Shown: one piece after another, positions 37,543 through 46,847 of the stretch
Position numbering within the stretch: the stretch's first letter is position 1
How the letters are laid out: each line of letters begins with the position of its first letter
Assembly (NCBI RefSeq): GCF_949987535.1
Contig: NC_080067.1
Location: 31,338,039 to 31,402,038, forward strand
DNA length: 64,000 nt
Source: Balaenoptera acutorostrata
Taxonomy: Eukaryota; Chordata; Mammalia; Artiodactyla; Balaenopteridae
Direction of reading: 5' to 3'
Made by a program: the position numbers and the translations under genes
Notes under the pieces: model-generated
What the model saw: only the letters and a program-made list of their open reading frames with translations
What the model was told of the DNA's origin: nothing
Databases searched by the model: none

Positions 37543-38286
37543 AGAGACCAGCAAAAGAGAGGGTGACCTTTGTGGTAACTACAGTACTTTGTGAAACTCT
37601 GCGAAGAATCTAATGACCTACTGCAGATTTTTAGCACTTTGAGTCTTTCTCTTTGATTCTTACTCCTAAAAACTTGGCATGTCTCCACGTACTCTCAAAT
37701 GCAAAATTTCTTTTATGGTGTCTGGAAGATTTGGGACAAGGAATTTAACAAAATGTTTAACAAGATACAAACACGATTGTCACAATTCAACCATACAGAG
37801 GTGCGTATGTGTAAATAGTTATTAAGAGATCCTCCGGGCCCACTCAAGATAAGCAAAGATAATGTTTCTCTATTTTGTACTTACAAAAAGATATCACTTT
37901 TTCAATGTTATATAAATTACCTTAAATTGCCTCACTTCTCTAGACATCTGTTTCACCTCTGTTAAACAAGAAGTTAATCTAGATGAAACTAAGGCTCATC
38001 AGTTAGCCTATGAGATCATCACTTAGCGGGACTTCAGGCTCAGTGAAGCAGGTCACTGTGTGCACAGCAGGGGGCTGAGAGCCCCAGAGCCATGCCTGCC
38101 CCCTCCACTATTTCAAGCAATGTCTACTGAATAGCCACTCACTGTTGGAACTCTATTTGATTTAGGACTTAAAGTAGATTTTAGCTTTTAAAAATTGTTT
38201 TTCTGAGTAATGTTTAAAGGAAAAGATTTATTTATCCTCAACAATGAGCAATCCAAAGCTGCCTCAATGGAAGCTAAATTAGTGTT
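37543..38286. other. No feature seen
   Basis: Ordinary intergenic sequence without recognisable coding or repeat structure. Confidence 0.5.
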
Positions 38287-38599
38287 AAGGAATAGAGTCC
38301 CACAGACATAGAGAACAGACTTGTGGTTTCCAAGGGGGAGAGGTTTGGGGGAGGGATAGAGTGGATGGTTGGGATTAGCAGATGTAAGCTATTATATATA
38401 GAATGGATAAACAAGGTCCTACTGTATAGCACAGGGAACCATAGTCAATATCCTATGATAAATCATAATGGAAAAGAATATTTAAAAAGGAATGTATGTA
38501 TAATTGAATCACTTTGCTGTACAGCAGAAATTAATACAACCTTGTAAATCAATTATACTTCAATTTTTAAAAAAATTTTTAAGAAAAGGAATGGAGTCC
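38287..38599 (+). mobile_element. LINE-1 3' end, sense, with target-site duplications
   Basis: The L1 3' UTR has 'gaacagacttgtggtttcca', 'ctactgtatagcacagggaa' and 'atcactttgctgtacagcag'. Direct repeats of 14 bp at 38287-38300 (aaggaatagagtcc) and 38586-38599 (aaggaatggagtcc) differ at one base. It is severely 5'-truncated. Confidence 0.92.
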
Positions 38600-38719
38600 A
38601 CGTGCAAAGGGACAGGTCATCCATGCTCAGGTGTCCAGGGGCTCCTTTGTATCAGGTGCTGTGCTTGATGTGGAATTACTGAATCAGATTTCTCTCTCTT
38701 TTTTTCTCTGTCTCTATTA

Positions 38720-38806
38720 ATCTATTTTATGGAGGTTAATATCCTAAAAGACAATCCTTAGCCACTCTGAGCTTCATGCCTGGACTGTACAGATTATTTC
38801 CTTTTT
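38720..38806 (+). repeat. Unexplained diverged repeat, copy 1
   Basis: It contains the core 'tctgagcttcatgcctggac' within about 80 bp that align with 39945-40024. Shared blocks are 'attttatg', a TTAATAT/TTAACAT block, 'cttagcca' and 'attatttcc'. It has no SINE or L1 landmarks. Confidence 0.6.
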
Positions 38807-39392
38807 AGCTTAGAGAATTTCCATTTAGGTTTGTCACAGGGCTTGCTTTGTGAGAAGTAAATAAAAATAACTGATCCAGAATTTACTAATCATTTAAAGG
38901 TCATTCAAATGTGACATATGGCGACCTATTGAGATGACATTTAGCATAACACGATGTGCACACTTTTAGTCAATTCAGCCTCCTAGTAATACAGATAGCA
39001 CGTCATTTGAAATCAAATTATTTTTACTTACCCATATTAAAAAATACATTTTAGATGGAGGTGATTAATATCTTATAGTTACATACCCTAAAGCATATTT
39101 TCAATTAATATTTCCTTCTCTCTTGACTGAAGTGTCATTTTTTATTCATCAAAAATTTTAAAAGTATAACATCTATCAAAGCATCTCTAGTTTCCATCTT
39201 CTCACCTGTATTGAAAATTTCTTGAATGGGTGGACTAGGTCATATGTTTGCCTCCCCAGCACACTGAGCCTGTTCTGTTACCCGGTGTGTTTCTATAATA
39301 ACAATTAGCCCATAAACAATTGTAGTTGCACGTGAAAATTACCAGGACTTATATGAATTTTTTCTAGGAAAGGAAAAACAAACTATCAAGTA

Positions 39393-39730
39393 GTAGAATT
39401 AAGTTTTTTCTTTTTACAAATTATTATTATTATTATTTTTAATTTATTTATTTATGGCTGTGTTGGGTCCCCGTTTCTGTGCGAGGGCTTTCTCTAGTTG
39501 CGGCAAGCGGGGGCCACTCCTCATCGCGGTGCGCGGGCCTCACTATCGCGGCCTCTCTTGTTGCGGAGCACAGGCTCCAGACGCGCAGGCTCAGTAGTTG
39601 TGGCTCACGGGCCTAGTCGCTCCGCGGCATGTGGGATCTTCCCGGACCAGGGCTCGAACCCGCGTCCCCTGCATTGGCAGGCAGATTCTCAACCACTGCA
39701 CCACTAGGGAAGCCCGTAGAATTAAGTTTT
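39393..39730 (-). mobile_element. CHR-type SINE, antisense, with perfect target-site duplications
   Basis: The body is at 39408-39715. On the minus strand it runs from the 'gggcttccctagtggtgcag' head to a TAAAT/TAATA-rich tail at the left. Perfect 15-bp repeats (gtagaattaagtttt) lie at 39393-39407 and 39716-39730. The CpG content is higher than in the other copies, so it is probably young. Confidence 0.95.
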
Positions 39731-39944
39731 GAGCAGAAAAGGAGAGACCCTTTCAACTGTATTTTAAGGAAATTTAAACTGCCTGCCTGCACCCAGCTTT
39801 CCCTCTTCAGAGATGCACACGCCGTTGTGACTTTGGGCTGAAGAAAGTTAAACTTCCTCTGGTGCCCACCTTAACTGCAGCCCCCGGCTCACATCTCTGC
39901 ACCTGCACAGTCTCAGTGTCCCTAAGTCAGTATTTCCATTCTAC

Positions 39945-40024
39945 TGATTTTATGTAGATTAACATCTCAAAAATCAATTCTTAGCCATTCTGAGCTTCCT
40001 GCCTGGACAGTACAAATTATTTCC
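39945..40024 (+). repeat. Unexplained diverged repeat, copy 2
   Basis: It shares a core with 38720-38806: 'tctgagcttcctgcctggac' preceded by 'cttagccat' and followed by 'attatttcc'. The two copies lie about 1.2 kb apart in the same orientation, with the 39408 SINE between them. Confidence 0.6.
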
Positions 40025-40799
40025 AAAAATATAGTTATTATTAATTTTTGCTAGTGCTCTGTTCACAAAGTTGCATAGGTTTTGAAAGGTCTGCCCCTGA
40101 CCTTTTTAAAGATGTTTTATTATCTTTAGTGGAAGATTTACAAAATGCATGGGTTTTCAGGTTCACATGTATTGTGTTAGGGAAGAATCCTCTATACTTG
40201 TTGTCTTGAGGAAAATAAATAAATGGTGAATATAGTTAATCAGGATTTATTTTTCTTAGGTTATTTGTAGTTAGACTTTCAAAAGTTTTTCCTGAAGTCA
40301 TTTAGTTATCATGGTGCAGCATTCCTTTATTTAAAAGTCATTACAGTATTGCATATATTCTAATCTACTTATTTTTTGAAGCATTATCTATTACTGGTTA
40401 GAATAAAATTCTGGTTCGAAGCTATTCTTTGTGGTACTAATTTTTTCCCATTTAAAAATATTAAAAATATCATGCAAAACATTGAGCAAAATAAAATAGA
40501 TATTCTATATTCAACACTGTAATAATCCTCTTACACATGTGTTTATTAAATTAAAATCTAGTTAAAGTTTCAAACCTGGTGAGATAGCCATTATTTTTCA
40601 TCATTTTTATTACTAAGGAAAATATGTCTAAATGTAGCCTCTTATAAAAATACCTATTCCATTAGTGAAAAAACATTCACACAGAAAAGGAATTTTCATA
40701 TTTTTAGTCTGGATGAAACTATACGACTAGACATTCATGATTGTCTTCAAGGTTATATCTTTTTTTCTTGCCAAGAGGAAGAGAAAAAAGCTACATATT

Positions 40800-41168
40800 G
40801 TAAATATTCATCTTCTTTCCCATCTCCAGAAGAGGAAAAAAATAAAGAAGAGTGAAGAGGTCCATGATGCTTCAGAAAAGAGAAAAACACAAAAATCTGC
40901 GCTTAGGGAAAGCATGTCTGGTGCCCTGTGAGAGAAAGTGGGTTTTAATGCAGCCACCAATATTGAAGTTACAAAAGGGCTACTTATAGAAGTTGAACAT
41001 ATTACATCTACTGCTAAATTACCCATGAAACAGAAGAAAGAAGATATTTGCATCCATTTGCTAAAGCCACCTAGCACACTGCTGCAGACAAGTCTTGGCC
41101 AAGACAGTAAGCAAATCAGCCATGCTCTCCAAAAAAAAAAAAAAAACAAAACAAAAAAAAAAAACTGA
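40800..41168 (+). pseudogene. Candidate retrocopy of an unrecognised Lys-rich protein, one in-frame stop
   Basis: From about 40830 to 41168 one frame stays open apart from a TGA at 40929-40931. Its translation has a Lys/Arg-rich stretch (KRKKIKKSEEV), a middle segment (NAATNIEVTKGLLIEVEHIT) and a Lys-rich end over an A-rich tract at 41131-41164. The TGA lies where CGA would give Arg, as in a CpG-decay change. Protein-like composition plus an A-tract suggests a processed pseudogene. I do not recognise the parent, and no flanking duplication was found. A pyrimidine tract plus CAG at about 40812-40829 looks like a splice acceptor, so a decayed exon is an alternative. A chance frame is also possible. 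Confidence 0.35.
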
Positions 41169-41944
41169 AGCTATAGCTCATGTCTAAGGAATAAAATGTA
41201 GGGTGATTTGCAGCAGCTGAGGCAGTCTGTCTGTCCTACCTCCCTCGGAAGACTTTAGACACCTTTTCTGACAGGCAGATCACATGTTCCAGGTAGAGTG
41301 CACAGGCTGCTAGCTGTGTACAACAACTTTATGTATTTCACCTAACATAAAGTGTTGATTTTTGAGCATTTTAACATATCTGTGATCATGGTGTATGGCC
41401 TCCAACCACTATTGCTAGAGAATTGCTACATAACTGTCATTACTGTTCACGTGTCACATTTTTATTACTGGTCATATTTTTATTACTTTCAATTTAGTTT
41501 CATGCATTGAGTTTAACTGCCATTTAAAATGACTTCTTGGTTGATGTGTCTAAAAGCTTTATTTTCACACCACCTGTAATAATTAAGAAAATGCCAACAA
41601 CAAACTTTTAGAAAGAGTGTCAGCAGCTGAGAAGAAAATCGGAAGCCCCAAATTAAGCATTCTTTTAGGAAATGTAGCATTACAAACCCTTTTGAAGGTA
41701 CAGAAGAAAAAAATGTGCAGAAAAATTACATGTGATAAGAAAGCATTTTGTCATGGTTTAATTGACAACATTTTTTCATTCTTAGCATGTACAATAATGG
41801 TGCATCTTAGCAATGACAGCATAAGATTCAATAAAATACAGTATTTTTGAGGTGAGGAATCATTACCTTTAGCAGCAATGGGTGTTTAACAATACTTAAT
41901 GATCCTTTATCAATGATCAGTTATCAATAAAAAAGAACAAGTTT
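41169..41944 (+). other. Possible 3' UTR-like stretch ending in AATAAA
   Basis: The stretch has no long frame except the 77-codon one at 41617. It ends with AATAAA at 41926-41931, 13 bp before an A17 run. It may be the 3' UTR of the candidate retrocopy at 40800, or unrelated. See the finding on the A17 run. Confidence 0.3.
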
Positions 41945-42361
41945 AAAAAAAAAAAAAAAAAGAACAAGTTTTGATCAGCCATGATAGAGGAAAGACTGAG
42001 TAATCTTATACTCTGTTTAGATAAAATATTACAAAATCATTGTCATATGAAGAAGTAATTAAAGAGTATACAGTCAAAAATTATGGAGAAAATATTATGG
42101 AGGTATAGCAGTAAGTTAATGCAAATTTTTATAATTTTTACCTCAGTTTTTGATGTTTGTGATATTTGCCAGCTTTTTAAAATTATTAACTTCTAGTGAT
42201 TTATTTTCTCATTCTAAGTAAATATTCACTTTTAAAATTAATTTATGTATGCAACTGTTTATTCTTTTTCTTGAAGAGGGCTCAGAAAATTGTGTAAGCT
42301 TCAGGCCCCAACAAACTTGAATCCATCTCTGCCAGAAGAGAAATCCCTGACTTCCATCTTC

Positions 42362-42817
42362 TTTTTTTTTTTTTTTTTTAACATCTTTATTGGAGTATAA
42401 TTGCTTTACAATAGTGTGTTAGTTTCTGCTTTATAACAAAGTGAATCAGTTATACATATACATATGTTCCCATATATCTTCCCTCTTGCGTCTCCCTCCC
42501 TCCCACCCTCCCTATCCCACCCCTCTAGGTGGTCACAAAGCACAGAGCTGATCTCCCTGTGCTATGCGGCTGCTTCCCACTAGCTATCTATTTTACATTT
42601 GGTAGTGTATATATGTCCATGCCACTCTCTCACCCAGTCACATCTCACCCCTCCCCCTCCCTGTGTCCTCAAGTCCATTCTCTAGTAGGTCTGTGTCTTT
42701 ATTCCCGTCTTGCCACTAGGTTCTTCATGACCTTTTTTTTTTTTTTTCCTTAGATTCCATATATATGTGTTAGCATACTGTATTTGTTTTTCTCTTTCTG
42801 ACTTACTTCTTTCTGTC
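42362..42817 (-). mobile_element. Young LINE-1 3' end, antisense
   Basis: Reading from a T-run at 42362-42379 (the A-tail on the minus strand), it includes 'tttctgctttataacaaagt', 'aggtggtcacaaagcacaga' and 'actctctcacccagtcacat'. It is the same family and region as the L1 at 28462-28808. The left (3') end is complete and the right end is truncated near 42817. Confidence 0.9.
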
Positions 42818-42840
42818 CTCAGGATCTCACCAGTGCTTTC

Positions 42841-44550
42841 CATTACTGACTGAACCTAGCTGTGAGTTAGTCAGCCAGCGAGCCCAGGAAAGGCAGATTG
42901 CAAAGGTCAAACCCCTGAGATACAGCGCAGCGCTGGAGAAGGGTTTGAGGGGTGGATGGATACAAGAGCAAACGGCAATGGCCACCACCAGCCACTCATT
43001 GCAAACCATATTTAGAAAATCTGTCCCTGTCTCCCACTCTGTCTCTCCTAGAATTGAGTGTAGGAATTGAACAACAGAATTTGCCACTTTTCCTCTTAGA
43101 TTTCTAAATCAGTGCACAAGTTCGATTTCTCGTTATGTTTAGAGTGAGCTGATCCATTTCCTTGGCAGAGCCTAAATGTGGTTTTTCAAAAACAGAATAA
43201 GAAGAAAAACTAGGGTGAAGTCCCACATTCATCTTTGCATATCACTCTCTTCGACATCAATGTGAATCCAATCTGTTGAAAAAAATCTGGGCATCCAATG
43301 CTTTCCTGAGTTATAACAACCCTTAATTAAAAACCAAAAAAAATCATAGCTAGCTAAGCTCAAAAAGACTTAAATTACTTAAAATGATTCAAATAAACTC
43401 TAGATCCTCTTGTACACACTTATAATGTCTTACAGATAATAAAAAGAATCTGTTCTGGTCAAAAGTAAACAGAAAAGGCTGTTCTATTTAATTTTATTGC
43501 TTTATAATATGTTCAGAGATGGTCAGGAAATATATGACCTAGTTTATTTTCTGTGTACATCATTAAAGTAATGCCAAAAAAATTAGTGAAAAAGATGTTT
43601 CAATACCAAAGAATCCACATGTCTGTGTTGAACTTACCACTTTAAACACTGGTGGTTATGAACAACCTAGTGGTAAGAGTTTATTATAAAATAACATTGA
43701 TTTTATGAGGTGAGATTAAAGAGTCCTCTAAAATAGAGAGCATTCTTTCATAAATAAAAAATAATTAATAACATAAGTAAAATTCCAGTTTCTTGTAAAT
43801 CATATTTAAAATGATGACTATATTCCTATTTTTAAATGACGTCAATTCAAAGGGTTTTAAATGTTGGGTACAAAGAACGAAAGGTACCAATATTTTGAAT
43901 AATGTTTTAATTTAAATGTGATTTCAAATATGAACAACAGCAATTTGATACAGAAAAGATTTGTTCATCATGAATTTAGAAACACATATGTTAATATCTA
44001 CAATGTGCTGGACATTGTTGCATTAAGGAGATCATGTTACCATTAGTTTTCTTATTTTACAATCAGCAAAATAAAAATCAGTGGGAGTAACGGATTCTCC
44101 CCAGTTCCCAGAACTACTAAGTATGGTCTAGGAACACAAAAAATCAAATATTTTTCTTTTTTTTCCAATATACTGACTATTAGGTAGAATAACCAATTAA
44201 AAGTATGTATTTCTTGTATAAATATAAGTTGGTCCTCTTAGAGAATGTCATTAAAATCATACTTTTTTAATTCTCCAAAGAGCAGCAAACTTGGCTGCAA
44301 TGTTAACATAGTCCTCAATCATCTCTCTCAGGAGCTATATTTCTGCATAACCGAGTAGACACCTAACCTTCTTGTGGGATTTAAGTGTGAGTTTCTGAGG
44401 TCTCAATCTCGTCTTCTTTTGTCATAACCTGAAATGTTGTCTGAAGTTTTCTTTTTAATTTACTTTCTCCAAATCTAACCCTCCACCTGCTTGCTTCAGA
44501 ATTACTCAAGGACCCAGGCAACTAGGCAAGGGAAAAAAAAAAAAAAAAGC
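42841..44550. other. No confident feature
   Basis: AT-rich intergenic DNA with a short antisense frame at 42827-43087 and no recognised motif. An A-run is at about 44531-44546. Confidence 0.45.
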
Positions 44551-45344
44551 ATGTAACTTGCAAAGGTAGAAGTAAAACCATCTATATTCGCAGATGAGAT
44601 GATCTTGTGATAGAAAATTCTAAGTAGTCTACTAAAAAACCATTCGAACTAATAAATGAGCTCAGCAAGGTTGCAGAATACTAGATTAATGCACAAAAAT
44701 CAATTATTTCTGCACACTAGCAATGATCTTTCCAAAAGTAATATTAAGGAAAAATTTCTATTTACAGTAGCATCAAAGAGAATAAAATATTTAGTATAAA
44801 TTTAACCAAAAAAAGCACAGGAATGGAATACAAACTACAAAACATTAGTGACAGAAATTAAAGAAGGTCTGAATAAATGGAAAGACATTGTTTGTACACC
44901 AGTCATAAGACTTGATATTGTTAGGGTGATAATATTCCCCATATTGGTCTACAAATTCAAAGCAATGCCTATCAAGACCCCAGCTAGCTTCTTTGCAGAA
45001 ACTGACAAATTAATCCTCAAATTTATACAGAATTGCAAAGGACCCAGAATAGCCAAAACAATCTTGAAAAAGAAGAATGAAATCAGAGGACACACATTTC
45101 CCTATTTCAAAATTTAACACAGACCTACAATAATCAGAGTGTTGTACTGGTATAAGAATAGACAGATATTAATGGAATAGAATGAGAGTCACAAAAGAGA
45201 CTATATTTACAGTCAATTGACTTTCAACAACTGTCTCAAGACATTTCAATGAGGAAAGAACAATCTTTTCAACAAACAGTGCTGGGACAACCAGATATAT
45301 CCACATGCAAAGGGATGAAACTGGATCCATACTACACACTACAT
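44551..45344 (+). mobile_element. LINE-1 ORF2 fragment, sense, first part (interrupted by a hAT element)
   Basis: This is L1 ORF2, from the catalytic-domain part ('tttcgcagatgagatgatct'-like at 44590) to 'atgaaactggatccatacta'. A broken 89-codon frame at 44848-45117 reads as L1 reverse-transcriptase C-terminal sequence, including KCKGPRIAKTILKKK-type residues (here NCKGPRIAKTILKKK). The L1 resumes at 45979 after the hAT element. Confidence 0.88.
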
Positions 45345-45970
45345 CAGGGGTCCCGAACCCCTGGGCCATGGACCACCTGTCCGTGGCCTGTTAGGAACCA
45401 GGCCCCACAGCAGGAGGTGAGTGGAAGGCGAGCTAGCCAAGCTTCATCTGTATTTACAGCTACTCCCCATCACTCGCATTACCGCCTGAGCTCCGCCGCC
45501 TGTCAGATCAGCAGCGGCATTAGATTCTCATCGGAGCGCGAACCCTACTGTGAACTGCACCTGCGAGGGGTCTAGGTTGCGGGCTCCTTATGAGAATCTA
45601 ATGCCTGATGATCTGAGGTGGAGCTGAGGCAGTGATGCTAGCGCTGGGGAGTGGCTGCAAATACAGATTATCATTAGAGAGAGGTTTGACTGCACAGAGA
45701 CCATAATAAATCAATTGCTTGCAGACTCATATCAAAACCCTATCAGCGATTGGCAAGTGAAAACAAGCTCAGGGCTCCCACTGATTCTGCATTATGGTGA
45801 GTTGTATAATTATTTCATTATATATTACAATGTAATAATAATAGAAATAAAGTGCACAATAAACATAATGTGCTTGAATCGTCCTGAAACCATCCCCCAT
45901 CCCCCCAATCCGGGGAAAAACTGTCTTCCATGAAACCAGTCCCTGGTGCCAAAAAGGTTGGGGACCACTG
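45345..45970 (+). mobile_element. Charlie-type hAT nonautonomous transposon
   Basis: The left end starts CAGGGGTCCCGAACCCC, and the right end finishes with GGTTGGGGACCACTG at 45956-45970, so the termini are inverted repeats. The flanking 8-bp sequences are cactacat (45337-45344) and ccccgcat (45971-45978), identical at 5 of 8 positions. That suits an old hAT target duplication. Between the ends there is no transposase. It lies inside an L1, which continues at 45979-45995. Confidence 0.85.
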
Positions 45971-45978
45971 CCCCGCAT

Positions 45979-45995
45979 ACAAAAATTAACTCAAA
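45979..45995 (+). repeat. LINE-1 continuation after the hAT insertion
   Basis: The sequence 'acaaaaattaactcaaa' is the next stretch of L1 ORF2 after the point broken at 45344, so the L1 predates the hAT insertion. L1 homology ends here, at the edge of the CpG-rich region. Confidence 0.75.
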
Positions 45996-46009
45996 CCCAC
46001 CTGGTCTCT

Positions 46010-46405
46010 TGGCCTTTTGCAGCACGGAGGGCACCCAGCCGATCCTCGGGCCCTGGTGGGGCTGGGCTCACCCCACGTCCCCTCCAGCTTTGCCAGCCCG
46101 GAGCTCCGCTGCTCCCAGTGGCCAGAACGCAGGAATAGAGCAGCTCTAGGCTGCCAGGGGTCGGACGGCCGTGCCCCTCCCAGGCTGCACGAGGCACACA
46201 CGCTTCGCCCAGCCACCCCGAGGCTTCCCAGCGCGCAGGCGCGGTAACAAGTTTGCACTTCGCTTTCCCAGGGCGCAGGCCCAGCTGCTCTGCAGCGGGC
46301 TCGCACCAGCCCGGACTGCGGCGGCAACGGCCAGTCTCCGACCAACCGTGGGCCTGGGGAGTTTGTCTCCTATGACTGCGGGTGCAGCAGCCTGAGTTCT
46401 AAGCA
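46010..46405 (+). promoter_or_regulatory. CpG island, candidate promoter of the ERVMER34-1 (HEMO) locus
   Basis: The window is mostly AT-rich, but this 400-bp block is GC-rich with many CpG dinucleotides, for example 'cagcgcgcaggcgcggta' at 46229-46246 and 'ggactgcggcggcaacgg'. I see no TATA box, as is usual for CpG-island promoters. It ends about 450 bp upstream of the env start at 46848. Human ERVMER34-1 transcripts are reported to start in a CpG-rich non-LTR promoter, so the position fits. A candidate splice donor (GCGCGGTAAC) is at about 46239-46248, and candidate acceptors (CAG) are at 46785-46793. Both are inferences. Confidence 0.6.
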
Positions 46406-46847
46406 CAGGAGATGAGTATACATCAACATTTTTAGGAGAAAACGGACATTGTCAACTCACTGGGAGAAGCCTTAGGAAGTACTGCTAACCATCTACACTG
46501 TCATCAGAATGAAAGTCCTCCTGGATTCACATGAGACACCAAGCTAGATGCAGATCATCACCCCCCAGGGCAATGAGAAGGCCATCTCTATGAGTGACCT
46601 CAAGTTGAGGATTTCCAGAGCTTACTCAGGCTCTAGAAGCAGACGACACCACGAAATAGAAGGCTTTACCTGAGATCTCAGATCAAGAATTTTGTCTCCA
46701 TTTATCTTCCCTCGAAACCTCTTCTCCTCTCCCTGATCTGCAAAATTCTCTGACCTAGAAATTTAAACAAAACCCTTCCTCTTTCAGTTACAGACACATT
46801 GACTGGAGGTTGTTTGTCTTAGCCTATCCTCCCCCTATTCCTCCACC
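46406..46847 (+). other. Region between the CpG island and the env start, probably 5' UTR/intron of the env locus
   Basis: There is no retained gag, pol or tRNA primer-binding site. It ends with a purine-poor stretch rich in C and T and two AG dinucleotides at 46786-46793, followed by the env start context. It may contain decayed provirus, but I cannot assign it. Confidence 0.4.

Noticed and set aside
45986..46406. Long frames on both strands in the CpG-rich block
   Set aside because: GC-rich DNA has few stop codons. The frames overlap each other on both strands and have no known motif.
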